Source: an uncultured Desulfobacteraceae bacterium (GTDB lineage Bacteria > Desulfobacterota > Desulfobacteria > Desulfobacterales > UBA5852). From it: 64,000 nt of DNA. The notes beneath the pieces are model-generated. The model had not been told where the DNA came from. It searched no databases and worked only from the letters and a program-made list of their open reading frames with translations. The stretch spans positions 1,267,398 to 1,331,397 of the forward strand of contig CAJXSL010000001.1 in assembly GCA_913060875.1 (NCBI GenBank), in the 5' to 3' direction. The translations under genes were made by a program, and so were the position numbers. The stretch's first letter is position 1. Every line of letters starts with the position of its first letter. This document shows positions 37,244-46,114 of this stretch, one piece after another.

Positions 37244-38980
37244 ATGACGGCAAAAGACTTCTCTGTTGAAGAGATTGAGGTCACCGAGGCAATCATTCGC
37301 GTTCTGGAAGAATACGGCATCGATTTTGTTTTTGGTGTTCCGGGTGGGAATTCAATGCATCTTTTTGGCGCCTTGAGCCAATGTCGGGAAGTTATCCGGA
37401 CTGTTGCCGTTCGCCACGAATCTTTGGCAGGAGTGATGGCCGAGGTCTACGGACGCTTGACGGGCCGCCCCGGTGTGGTGATGGGGCAGGGGCTCTTCAT
37501 TCTTTCCAATGCCCTGCTGGGCGTCATGGAAGCCAGGATGGGCAGCACGCCGATGCTTGTCATGACAGAGATGTCCGACGGGGCGCCCTTCTCCCACCAT
37601 GCCCCCTACCAGGCCGGCACGGGTGATTACGGCACCTGGGACGCCCCTAAGAGCTTCGGTGCTGTTTCCAAAGAGACATTTGTCGCCCATGCCCCCATTC
37701 AGGCTGTCCAGCACACGCAGACCGCCATTCGAGCAGCCATGCTGGGCCAGGGAGGACCGGTGTCCCTGATCTATCACAGCGAAGCCCTAAAGGGGAAAGT
37801 GGACTCGTCCGGTCAACCTCACCTCTACGCCTCGGCATCTTATGGCCAACCGTATTCACCTTGCACCGGATGGGAGAACATCACCAGGGCAATGAAGGCG
37901 CTGCAAGGCGCGAAGCAGCCGGTCATCATTGCGGGTAACGGCATCCGGCTCGCGAAGGCCTATTCCCAGATGCAACGGTTGGCCGAACTGACCGGCGCCG
38001 GGGTGGTCACAACCTCTGCCGGCAAGGGCGTGTTTCCCGAAGACCACCCTTTGGCTTTGGGCGTTTTCGGCACATTCGGGTTGGCCGCCGCGAATGCATT
38101 TGTCGCCGACGCCGACGTCGTTTTGATTGTGGGCAGCAAGATGTCCCCTAGTGATACGGCTTTCGAGAATACCAAACTCATCGACCCTGCCCGCCAGCAC
38201 CTGATTCAGACTGATATTGAAGGTCGCAACGCTGGATGGACATACCCCTGCGATCAGGTATTGATCGGGGATGCTGCCCGCATTTTGAGGCAGATGAGCG
38301 AAACGGCTGAGAATATTGGTTCCGCATTGCGTGACACCTTGAACAACCGGAAGAGCGCCATCGGGGCGGCGCGTGAAAAATTCGGATTTTTTAATGAGCC
38401 CGATTATACGTCGGATGAGCTTCCGATGCTTCCCCAGCGTGTGATTAGCGAACTTCACCAAGCCATTGCCGATGATGCCTTTGTCAGTTGTGACGCTGGG
38501 GAAAACCGGCTTTTTATGACCCGTTACTTTCAAACCAAGGGTAACGGGAACTTCCTTTCGCCCGCCGCCACTGGTGGCATGGGCTATGCCATCCCCGCCG
38601 CGATGGCCGCTAAGCTGCTTTACCCCGAACGCCAGGCGATTGCCGTGTGTGGCGACGGCGGGTTTACCATGTCGATGAACGGCATGCTGACGGCGGCTGA
38701 GGAAAACATCCCGATTGTCACCCTGGTTCTCAACAATAGCGCCTACGGTTGGGTAACTCACTACCTCGAGGATAAGGCCATTGCAGCCGAATTCCCTGAC
38801 ATGAAGGCGGCGGACATCGCCCGTGCCATGGGATGCCAGGGGGTTCGGGTGGAAACTCCCGACCAGCTCAAGGAGGCTTTAAGACTGGCTCTGGGGGGCA
38901 ATCAACCGACCGTGCTGGACGTCATGTGTTCCAAGCGTATTAGCTATCGGGATATTCTTTCACCGTTGGCAAAGGGATAG
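37244..38980 (+). CDS. Acetolactate-synthase-like thiamine-diphosphate enzyme
   Basis: 578 residues from ATG 37244 (GAGGAAGG upstream). It has the three-domain layout of the family: an N-terminal pyrimidine domain with GVPGGNSMHLFG and the cofactor-activating Glu in RHESLAGVMAEVYGRLTG, a central domain, and a C-terminal pyrophosphate domain with CGDGGFTMSMNG...NNSAYGW. True acetolactate synthase is less likely because no small regulatory subunit or isoleucine-valine genes are near. Related members cleave acyloins, 2-hydroxyacyl-CoAs, sulfopyruvate or cyclic diketones. Confidence 0.85.
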   Translation: MTAKDFSVEEIEVTEAIIRVLEEYGIDFVFGVPGGNSMHLFGALSQCREVIRTVAVRHESLAGVMAEVYGRLTGRPGVVMGQGLFILSNALLGVMEARMGSTPMLVMTEMSDGAPFSHHAPYQAGTGDYGTWDAPKSFGAVSKETFVAHAPIQAVQHTQTAIRAAMLGQGGPVSLIYHSEALKGKVDSSGQPHLYASASYGQPYSPCTGWENITRAMKALQGAKQPVIIAGNGIRLAKAYSQMQRLAELTGAGVVTTSAGKGVFPEDHPLALGVFGTFGLAAANAFVADADVVLIVGSKMSPSDTAFENTKLIDPARQHLIQTDIEGRNAGWTYPCDQVLIGDAARILRQMSETAENIGSALRDTLNNRKSAIGAAREKFGFFNEPDYTSDELPMLPQRVISELHQAIADDAFVSCDAGENRLFMTRYFQTKGNGNFLSPAATGGMGYAIPAAMAAKLLYPERQAIAVCGDGGFTMSMNGMLTAAEENIPIVTLVLNNSAYGWVTHYLEDKAIAAEFPDMKAADIARAMGCQGVRVETPDQLKEALRLALGGNQPTVLDVMCSKRISYRDILSPLAKG

Positions 38981-39087
38981 GCGCATCCTGTGTGTAAGCC
39001 ACCTTGTATCGGCGAGTATTGGGCGGCGATGGCATCACGATCTTCACATCAATTTCTGATAAAGGCCCCGATTGAGAGAGGTAATCC

Positions 39088-39825
39088 ATGAATCAAGTTA
39101 TCGAGGTAATGAAACAACACCGCTCCATTCGCAAATTTGAAGAAAAACCCGTGGAAGAAAACCTGATCAGGACGATTCTGGAAGCGGCCCAACATGCTTC
39201 CACTTCCAATTTTGTTCAGGCCTACAGCGTCATCAATGTCGTGGACACGTCTAAACGCGCACAGATCGCGGAACTGGCGGGTCCCCAGCCGTGGATCGAG
39301 CAGTGTCCCCTGTTTCTGGTTTTTTGTGCGGATCTTAAACGGCACGATAAGGCTTGCGGCATGTGCGGCATGGAAATGGTCAAAGGCTACACAGAGCAGT
39401 TCATCATTGCAACGGTGGATGCTGCCTTGGTGGCGCAAAACACGATGCTGGCAGCTGAATCCCTGGGCCTTGGCGGCGTCTACATCGGCGGCATCCGAAA
39501 TGATCCGGAAAAAGTCTGCCATCTTTTGGATATTCCCGATCTTGTCTATCCGGTCTTTGGCATGTGTCTGGGCTACCCGGCTGAGGATCCGCAACTCAAG
39601 CCGCGCCTGCCATTGGACATCGTGCTGAAGGTGGACCGCTATACCGATGCAACAGAACAAGTTCAGCTGTCCTCCTATGATCAAGTGTGCTGCGACTACT
39701 ACAATCAGCGCGAATGCGCCAATCGGGACGACAACTGGACCCAGCAGATGTCCCGGCTGATGTGCAGGGAGATGCGGCCGCATATGAGGGCTTTTCTCGA
39801 AAGCAAAGGGTTTCCCATGAAATGA
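39088..39825 (+). CDS. Nitroreductase-family flavoprotein (NfsA/FRP-like)
   Basis: 245 residues. It starts VMKQHRSIRKFEEKPVEE, the FMN-binding nitroreductase opening, followed by ASTSNFVQAYS and GLGGVYIGGIRNDP. Members use FMN and NAD(P)H to reduce nitro groups, quinones or enones. The C-terminal 50 residues are rich in Cys and Arg. The physiological substrate is unknown; it lies directly before the first AOR gene (26 bp). Confidence 0.85.
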   Translation: MNQVIEVMKQHRSIRKFEEKPVEENLIRTILEAAQHASTSNFVQAYSVINVVDTSKRAQIAELAGPQPWIEQCPLFLVFCADLKRHDKACGMCGMEMVKGYTEQFIIATVDAALVAQNTMLAAESLGLGGVYIGGIRNDPEKVCHLLDIPDLVYPVFGMCLGYPAEDPQLKPRLPLDIVLKVDRYTDATEQVQLSSYDQVCCDYYNQRECANRDDNWTQQMSRLMCREMRPHMRAFLESKGFPMK

Positions 39826-39851
39826 ATCGCTGGCAGAAAGGGAGTTTGTCA

Positions 39852-41624
39852 ATGAAAGGCTATTTTGGAAAGATACTTGTCATCAACCTGTCCGACCGAA
39901 CCTATCGGGATGAAACGGTCGATGAAGCCGTTTATCGCGATTTTCTTGGCGGCAAGGGGCTTGCCACCCACTTGCTTCTCGAGAAGAATAGGGCGGGGGT
40001 CGATCCGTTTTCTCCTGAAAATCATCTCATCTTTGCCCTAGGGCCCATGAATGACACCCGTATTTGGGGGTCGAGCCGCTGGGGTGTCTACACGAAATCG
40101 CCCCAGACCGGGATATTTTCGGAATCCTATTCCGGCGGTCGTGTGGCGGAACCCATGAGCCGCACCGGTTACGATGCGTTTATCCTTGAAGGGGCGTCCG
40201 AACATCCCGTCTATGTTGAAATTGGCGATGACGGGGTCCGTTTTCATGATGCCGCCGAGATCTGGGGTGCCGATGCCTATACCGCCCAGGACATGGTGGC
40301 GGCCAGGGTGGACCGCAAAGATGCCGGGATCCTGGTGATTGGGCCCGCCGGCGAGAAGCTGGTTCGATTTGCAGTGATTGCCAATAACTACTGGCGGCAT
40401 GCCGGGCGATCCGGAGCAGGCGCTGTCATGGGAAGCAAAAAAGTCAAAGCGCTGGTATTTCACGGATCACAGAAACGTGAAGTGGCTGATCCGGAAGCCG
40501 AGAAGGCTTTCGTGAAAGAGTGGGCACAGAAATCCAAAGATCTTCCTGTGACCAAATTTTTTAAGAACCTGGGAACACCCGGAATGGTGGATATGCTGAA
40601 CGAGGTCAATGCCTTTCCCTCCCGATATTGGTCTCAGGGCTCCGTGGAACACCGCGAGGCCATCAATGCCCACACGCTCAACAGGGACTTCACGGTCAAG
40701 CCCAACGCGTGCCATCGATGTTTTATGGCCTGCGGCCGCATGACCACGATACGCGAAGGCCGTTTCAAGGGCTTGAAAATCGAGGGGCCCGAATACGAAA
40801 CCATCTTTGCGTTCGGAGGATTGTGCATGGTCGAAACCTTGGATGAAATCATGCACTTGAACGATGTATGCGATCGCCTGGGGATGGACACGATTACCGG
40901 CGGCAACCTTGCTGCTTTTGCCATAGAGGCCAGTATGCGGGGTAAAATCGAGGAAAAGCTCACTTACGGCGATTCGGATGCGATTGCGGACCTTTTAACC
41001 GCCATTGCCAACAGGGAGGGGATTGGCGCTGTGCTGGCGGAGGGTATCCGTCATGCCGCCAAGTCCTGGGACATGGAGGATGTCGCCGTCCATGTGAAGG
41101 GCATGGAGCCGGCCGGATATGACCCGCGCGTGTTGAAGAGTATGGCATTGGCCTATGCCACCTCGGACCGAGGCGCCTGCCACGCGCGGACGACGGCTTT
41201 CAAGGGTGAATTTGCCGGCCTGGTGGAATTCGACCAGATTGAAGGTAAGGCCGCCATGCTGGTGGATTTCGAGGACCGCCTGACCCTGATGGATGCCATG
41301 ATCGGCTGTCGCTTTTATCGAGATCTCTATCTATGGGATGAATTCGCTCAGATCATCAAAATCATCACGGGAAGAGAGATGGACAAATCCGGTTTGCAGA
41401 AGATCGCGGCGAACATTCGGGATGCCACCCGCACATTCAACCTGCGGGAAGGCATCACCGACAAGGACGACAATTTGCCGGATCGCTTTTTTGAGCAGGG
41501 GATCGGACCGGACAATAAGGTACTCGCAAGAGAAGATTTCGCCAAGATGAAGAAAGATTATTACGAACTAAGGGGGTGGAGTGACCGGGGTATCCCCACA
41601 ATGGCAGAAATTGACTATCAATAA
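39852..41624 (+). CDS. aor: Aldehyde:ferredoxin oxidoreductase 1 (tungsten type)
   Basis: 590 residues from ATG 39852 (GGGAG upstream). The N-terminal AOR domain runs from GKILVINLSDR through FLGGKGLATHLL and SGRSGAGAVMGSKKVKAL-like blocks. The [4Fe-4S] cysteines are Cys287, 290, 294 and 486, nearly the same numbers as in Pyrococcus AOR (288, 291, 295, 494). AORs oxidise aldehydes to acids, or reduce acids, with ferredoxin and a W-bis-molybdopterin cofactor in the cytoplasm. It is paired with an LhgO-type oxidase gene. Confidence 0.93.
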   Translation: MKGYFGKILVINLSDRTYRDETVDEAVYRDFLGGKGLATHLLLEKNRAGVDPFSPENHLIFALGPMNDTRIWGSSRWGVYTKSPQTGIFSESYSGGRVAEPMSRTGYDAFILEGASEHPVYVEIGDDGVRFHDAAEIWGADAYTAQDMVAARVDRKDAGILVIGPAGEKLVRFAVIANNYWRHAGRSGAGAVMGSKKVKALVFHGSQKREVADPEAEKAFVKEWAQKSKDLPVTKFFKNLGTPGMVDMLNEVNAFPSRYWSQGSVEHREAINAHTLNRDFTVKPNACHRCFMACGRMTTIREGRFKGLKIEGPEYETIFAFGGLCMVETLDEIMHLNDVCDRLGMDTITGGNLAAFAIEASMRGKIEEKLTYGDSDAIADLLTAIANREGIGAVLAEGIRHAAKSWDMEDVAVHVKGMEPAGYDPRVLKSMALAYATSDRGACHARTTAFKGEFAGLVEFDQIEGKAAMLVDFEDRLTLMDAMIGCRFYRDLYLWDEFAQIIKIITGREMDKSGLQKIAANIRDATRTFNLREGITDKDDNLPDRFFEQGIGPDNKVLAREDFAKMKKDYYELRGWSDRGIPTMAEIDYQ

Positions 41625-41671
41625 TAACAGACCGTTATTGTACGGGAAAATCGAAACATTTGAATCCGGGA

Positions 41672-42880
41672 ATGATGATGCGAACATACGATTTGGTAAT
41701 TATTGGCGGCGGCATTGTCGGGGTCTCTAGCGCCTGGCAGCTTAAGCAGCGTTATCCTGATGCGGCCATTCTTCTCGTTGAAAAGGAAAACGCTCTCGCT
41801 CGACATCAGACGGGACACAACTCCGGGGTAATCCACGCCGGCGTATATTACCAACCTGGCAGCCTGAAAGCAGAATTCTGCAAACGCGGCGCTGTCCAGA
41901 CCATTGAATTCTGCCAAGCGTACAACTTACCTTTTGAACAGTGCGGGAAGCTCTTGGTTGCCACCGACGCCATCGAGTACGAACGCATGGCCGCATTGGA
42001 AGACCGTTGTGTTCAAAACGGCATCGAAATAGAGCGGCTTGATGAAAAGGCGCTCAATGCACGTGAACCAAACATTGTCGGTCTGGGAGCGTTATGGGTG
42101 CGGGCGACCGGCATTACGGATTATCTACAAATCACCGAAAAGATGGCCGATCTTTTTACCGCCCAAGGGGGCGAGATAAAGACGGGATCTGCCGTAAAGC
42201 GCATCGAGGAAAACCGCCATTCGGTGCATATCCGTATAGGGTCTGAGGCCATTGAAAGCCGGTATCTGCTGGCATGCGGCGGCCTTATGGCGGATCGATT
42301 GGCAAAGATGGTCGGTATCGATGTGGATTTTCAGATCATCCCCTTTCGAGGTGAATACTATCGTCTGCCGAAGCGGCTCGATACCATCGTTAAACATTTG
42401 ATTTACCCGATCCCTGATCCCGAACTGCCGTTCCTGGGTGTTCACCTGACAAGGATGATCGACGGTGCCGTTACGGTTGGCCCCAATGCTGTGCTGGGGT
42501 GGAAGCGGGAAGGGTACGGGCGCTTCAACTTTGATTGCAAAGACAGCTGGGACACGTTGACATTCCCGGGGTTCTGGCCGGTCATCCGGGCGAATCTGCT
42601 ATCGGGCTTGTCCGAAATGAAGGACTCGCTTTTCAAAACCGGTTATCTCAAGCGGGTCAGAAAGTACTGCCCCGGGATTGAACGCGATGATCTTCTCCCG
42701 TATCCGCCCGGTATCCGGGCCCAAGCGGTCAAGGCGGACGGCACCCTGGTTCATGATTTTCTGTTTGCCGAGAGTGACCGCTCGTTTCACGTTTGCAATG
42801 CCCCTTCACCGGCCGCCACATCGGCCATGCCGATCGGCGAATATATCGCCGATCGTATCGCTGAAAAGTTCGCGATGTGA
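41672..42880 (+). CDS. lhgO: L-2-hydroxyglutarate oxidase/dehydrogenase LhgO
   Basis: 402 residues from ATG 41672; two more ATGs follow at once. Similarity to E. coli LhgO is strong throughout: IIGGGIVGVSSA (FAD), HQTGHNSGVIHAGVYY, IPFRGEYYRLP, LIYPIPDPELPFLGVHLTR and CNAPSPAATSAMPIG. LhgO oxidises L-2-hydroxyglutarate to 2-oxoglutarate and passes electrons to the membrane quinone pool. A related 2-hydroxyacid is possible in this context. Confidence 0.9.
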   Translation: MMMRTYDLVIIGGGIVGVSSAWQLKQRYPDAAILLVEKENALARHQTGHNSGVIHAGVYYQPGSLKAEFCKRGAVQTIEFCQAYNLPFEQCGKLLVATDAIEYERMAALEDRCVQNGIEIERLDEKALNAREPNIVGLGALWVRATGITDYLQITEKMADLFTAQGGEIKTGSAVKRIEENRHSVHIRIGSEAIESRYLLACGGLMADRLAKMVGIDVDFQIIPFRGEYYRLPKRLDTIVKHLIYPIPDPELPFLGVHLTRMIDGAVTVGPNAVLGWKREGYGRFNFDCKDSWDTLTFPGFWPVIRANLLSGLSEMKDSLFKTGYLKRVRKYCPGIERDDLLPYPPGIRAQAVKADGTLVHDFLFAESDRSFHVCNAPSPAATSAMPIGEYIADRIAEKFAM

Positions 42881-43006
42881 CGTATAATGGAGATGAAATA
42901 CGTTTGCCTGTCGGGTATCGGGGGCTGACCGAAATCTTCCATGAGGATCCAGTCATCGTGACGATGGCGCTGGGCTCCGCCCTTATGAAAACGAAAGGCG
43001 TTTCAG

Positions 43007-43891
43007 ATGACGATGCAGAATGGAATCACCCATCGTAGCAAGGTCCAGGAAGGACTGACAGAAAACCAACATAGATGGTTGTGTGACAGAGCGCAGTTCG
43101 TGCGACTGGAAGCGATTCGTTTGATCGAGATCGCCAAAGTGGGGCACTACACATCGGTGTTTTCATGTGCCGAGATTTTGGCCGCGTTGTTCTATGATGT
43201 CATGTCGCTTCGCCGCGGTGAACCGCACTGGCAGGATCGCGACCGATTTCTTCTGGGCAAGGGGCACGCCGCGGTCGGACTTTTTCCTATCCTGGCTGAT
43301 TTCGGTTTCATAACTCGGGAGATGCTCGAAAGCTATACACGACTTGGCAGCCCCCTGGGTGATCATCCGGACATGACGAAAGTACCGGGCATTGATTTCA
43401 GTTCCGGATCCCTTGGCCATGCCCTTTCCGTTAGCGCGGGCATGGCGCTCGGCGCTCGCCGCCTTCATAAGGATTTCACGGTTTTTACACTGCTCGGGGA
43501 TGGCGAAATGCAGGAGGGACAAGTCTGGGAAGCCGCTCTTTTTGCGGCCCATCACCGGTTGGGGCGTCTCATTGCGATTGTCGACCGGAATGGTTTCCAG
43601 CTTGACGGGCGGGTGGACGATGTCATCGGCATTGAGCCTTTATCGGCAAAATGGCGGTCCTTCAACTGGGAAGTCCACGAGGTGGATGGCCACAATGTCG
43701 CTGATCTCACAAGCCTTCTGCGTCAGCTGAAAGCGGATAAGGTACGTGATAAGCCCGTCTGCGTCATTGCCCAGACGGTTAAGGGCAAAGGCATTCCCTA
43801 TATGGAAACGGAACCCGGCTGGCATTTAGGCTACTTGGCACCTGAGGATGCCCAGAAAGCAATCAATCATATCAAGGGGCAGGAGGGTTGA
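43007..43891 (+). CDS. Transketolase, N-terminal subunit
   Basis: 294 residues. This is the ThDP pyrophosphate-binding half: GHYTSVFSCAEILAAL, GKGHAAVGLFP, GSLGHALSVSAGMALG, and GDGEMQEGQVWEA with VDRNGFQLDG. Split transketolases occur in many bacteria and archaea. It transfers two-carbon ketol units between sugars or related hydroxyketones. Four bases overlap the C-terminal gene frame, so the halves are coupled. No other pentose-phosphate gene is nearby, suggesting a catabolic role. Confidence 0.9.
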   Translation: MTMQNGITHRSKVQEGLTENQHRWLCDRAQFVRLEAIRLIEIAKVGHYTSVFSCAEILAALFYDVMSLRRGEPHWQDRDRFLLGKGHAAVGLFPILADFGFITREMLESYTRLGSPLGDHPDMTKVPGIDFSSGSLGHALSVSAGMALGARRLHKDFTVFTLLGDGEMQEGQVWEAALFAAHHRLGRLIAIVDRNGFQLDGRVDDVIGIEPLSAKWRSFNWEVHEVDGHNVADLTSLLRQLKADKVRDKPVCVIAQTVKGKGIPYMETEPGWHLGYLAPEDAQKAINHIKGQEG

Positions 43892-43893
43892 CC

Positions 43894-44898
43894 ATGGACA
43901 AAACTATAAGCTCCGATTCATGGCAATATCGAGCTTTGAACGCCATTACGCCCGGACTGAACTACCTGTCTGATGCATTGATCGATCTCGTCGAGCAGGG
44001 CCATCCGGTTATGGCCGGGTCGGCTGATCTCCAGTATTCGAACGGGCTGAACAAGTTTGCGGCATGCTATCCGGAGCGCTACATCCAGTTCGGCATTTCA
44101 GAGCAGAATATGGTGTCGGCGGCAGCAGGACTTGCCACAGTGGGGCATATGCCGTTTGTGGCGACATTCGCATCCTTTTTGGGACTGCTATGCTGCGAAC
44201 AGATTCGAATGGACGTCGCCTACTGCAAGCAGCCGGTTCGCTTAATCGGACATCATACCGGCATTTCTCTGGGGTTTTACGGAACCTCTCACCATGCAAC
44301 CGAAGATATTTCCACCATGCGTGCTATTTCGGGATTGACGGTGATATCGCCGGCGGACGGCCCCTCTCTTGCGGCGGCCATTCGTGCTTCCGTGGATTGG
44401 CCGGAGCCGATTTATTTCCGGATTGGGAGGGGGCGTGAGCCGGATGTTTATGCCCAAGATATGACATTTCAAATCGGTACGGCCATTGAGCATAGCCAGG
44501 GCGATGATTTGACCATCATTGCGTGTGGCATGCCGGTAAAAGAAGCTCTCGATGCGGCGAATGTGCTCAGAAGCGATGGCATATCGGTTGGTGTAATGGA
44601 TATGGCGACCCTCAAACCTCTTGACCGCGAAGCGGTCCTGCGCGCGGCGCAGCGGTCCGGGCTGTTGATGACCGTAGAAGAGCACAACATCATTGGTGGT
44701 TTAGGGGCTGCTGTTGCGGAGGTGCTGGCCGAGGAGGGATGTGGTACCCGGCTGCTGCGGCATGGTATCCGGGACGAATATAGTTTGATCGCGCCACCCA
44801 ACCACCTTTATGCTCATTATAAACTTGACGCGGCGGGTATCGAGGCCATGGCCCGAGACGTGTTGAAAAACAGCAGGGTGGGTTCACAACAATCTTGA
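43894..44898 (+). CDS. Transketolase, C-terminal subunit
   Basis: 334 residues from ATG 43894, preceded by AGGAGGG inside the end of the N-terminal gene. It holds the pyrimidine-binding domain with catalytic Glu in QFGISEQNMVSAAAGLA and the C-terminal domain ending in MTVEEHNIIGGLG. With the previous gene it forms one functional transketolase. Confidence 0.9.
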   Translation: MDKTISSDSWQYRALNAITPGLNYLSDALIDLVEQGHPVMAGSADLQYSNGLNKFAACYPERYIQFGISEQNMVSAAAGLATVGHMPFVATFASFLGLLCCEQIRMDVAYCKQPVRLIGHHTGISLGFYGTSHHATEDISTMRAISGLTVISPADGPSLAAAIRASVDWPEPIYFRIGRGREPDVYAQDMTFQIGTAIEHSQGDDLTIIACGMPVKEALDAANVLRSDGISVGVMDMATLKPLDREAVLRAAQRSGLLMTVEEHNIIGGLGAAVAEVLAEEGCGTRLLRHGIRDEYSLIAPPNHLYAHYKLDAAGIEAMARDVLKNSRVGSQQS

Positions 44899-44957
44899 CC
44901 CAGATAACCATCAATTAAAGGATATGGCCGTCCTATAGAATTGTTGGAATATCCAAT

Positions 44958-46079
44958 ATGGAAATCGGGACTACAATCATTGGCGCCGGTGTCATTGGGC
45001 TTGCCATTGCCGCGGAAATTTCGAAACAGGACCGGAATATCTATGTCATAGAGAGCAACGCCAGCTTTGGTAACGAGATCAGTAGCCGCAGTGGAGAGGT
45101 CGTGCATGCAGGCGTCTACTATCCCACTGATTCGCTTAAGGCGCGCCTGTGTGTGGAAGGCAACCACCGCTTGCGCAAACTGTGCGAATCCAGGCAGATC
45201 CCGCTCCGCTTGTGTGGAAAAATTATCGTGGCCACGAGCGAGGAGGAGGTGCCCCGATTAGAGGCGTTGGCCCGGCGTGCGCGAGACAATGGCGTGAACG
45301 GCTTGGATCTTCTCTCGGGGTCCGCGTGCCGCAAACTGGAACCGCAGCTTAATGCTGTGGCCGCCCTTCATGTGACGACCGCCGGAATTATCGACAGTCG
45401 ACAGCTGATTCGGCATTTCGTTGCGCAGGCCGGTATGAATGCGGTTTCCTTCGTCTACCAGACGCGGATTCTGAGCGTTGTCAAACGTGAACCCGGTCGA
45501 TACGTCGTCCAAGTCGTCTACCCGGATGGGGAAACGGAAAAATTCGTCACCCAAAGGATCATCAACGCCGCCGGGCTCGATGCGGATCAAATTGCCGCCG
45601 GCATGGGGCTCGACATTGATCGCCAGGGCTATCGCCAATATTTTTGGAAGAGTGATTACTACGCCGTTCAATGGCCAAAAGACACGCTCACGCGGCTGAT
45701 TGATCCTGTCCCCGAACTTCATGTGCCAGGATGCGATGTGAGAACCCTGCCCGATTTAAACGGCCGTCTCAAACTGAGGCCAAGGTCGACCTATATGCCC
45801 GAACGCGAGTTGAACTACACCGTCGACCCCATGCGGCTGGACGCCTGTTTCAATGCTGCGCGACGCTACCTGCCAAACCTCAGACGCGAGGATATTCGTC
45901 CGGAAATGGTTGGTATCCAACCAAAGCTGCAGCGGCCGGGTGATTCCGAACGTGATTTTGTCATTCAGGAAGAATCGGAGAACGGACTTCCTGGTGTCGT
46001 CAATCTGGCCGGTATTGAGTCGCCGGGTCTGACGGCGTGCATGGCCATCGCAAAATATGTCAGCAATCTGATCGCATGA
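44958..46079 (+). CDS. LhgO-like FAD-dependent oxidoreductase (second copy, diverged)
   Basis: 373 residues. FAD motif IIGAGVIGLAIA and the family loop SSRSGEVVHAGVYYPTDSLKA align with LhgO, but the HQTGHNSG and PSPAATSA blocks of the first copy are replaced (SRSGE; GIESPGLTACMAI). It is therefore a distinct branch, probably a different 2-hydroxyacid or amine oxidase-type dehydrogenase. It directly precedes the second AOR gene, mirroring the first AOR-LhgO pair. Confidence 0.83.
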   Translation: MEIGTTIIGAGVIGLAIAAEISKQDRNIYVIESNASFGNEISSRSGEVVHAGVYYPTDSLKARLCVEGNHRLRKLCESRQIPLRLCGKIIVATSEEEVPRLEALARRARDNGVNGLDLLSGSACRKLEPQLNAVAALHVTTAGIIDSRQLIRHFVAQAGMNAVSFVYQTRILSVVKREPGRYVVQVVYPDGETEKFVTQRIINAAGLDADQIAAGMGLDIDRQGYRQYFWKSDYYAVQWPKDTLTRLIDPVPELHVPGCDVRTLPDLNGRLKLRPRSTYMPERELNYTVDPMRLDACFNAARRYLPNLRREDIRPEMVGIQPKLQRPGDSERDFVIQEESENGLPGVVNLAGIESPGLTACMAIAKYVSNLIA

Positions 46080-46114
46080 ACACAAATTTTAACCCGCAGC
46101 ATAAGGATTGACCC

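Noticed and set aside
43007-44898. Sulfoquinovose sulfo-transketolase pathway
   Set aside because: A split transketolase alone suggested it, but no isomerase, sulfosugar transporter or sulfoacetaldehyde enzyme is nearby.
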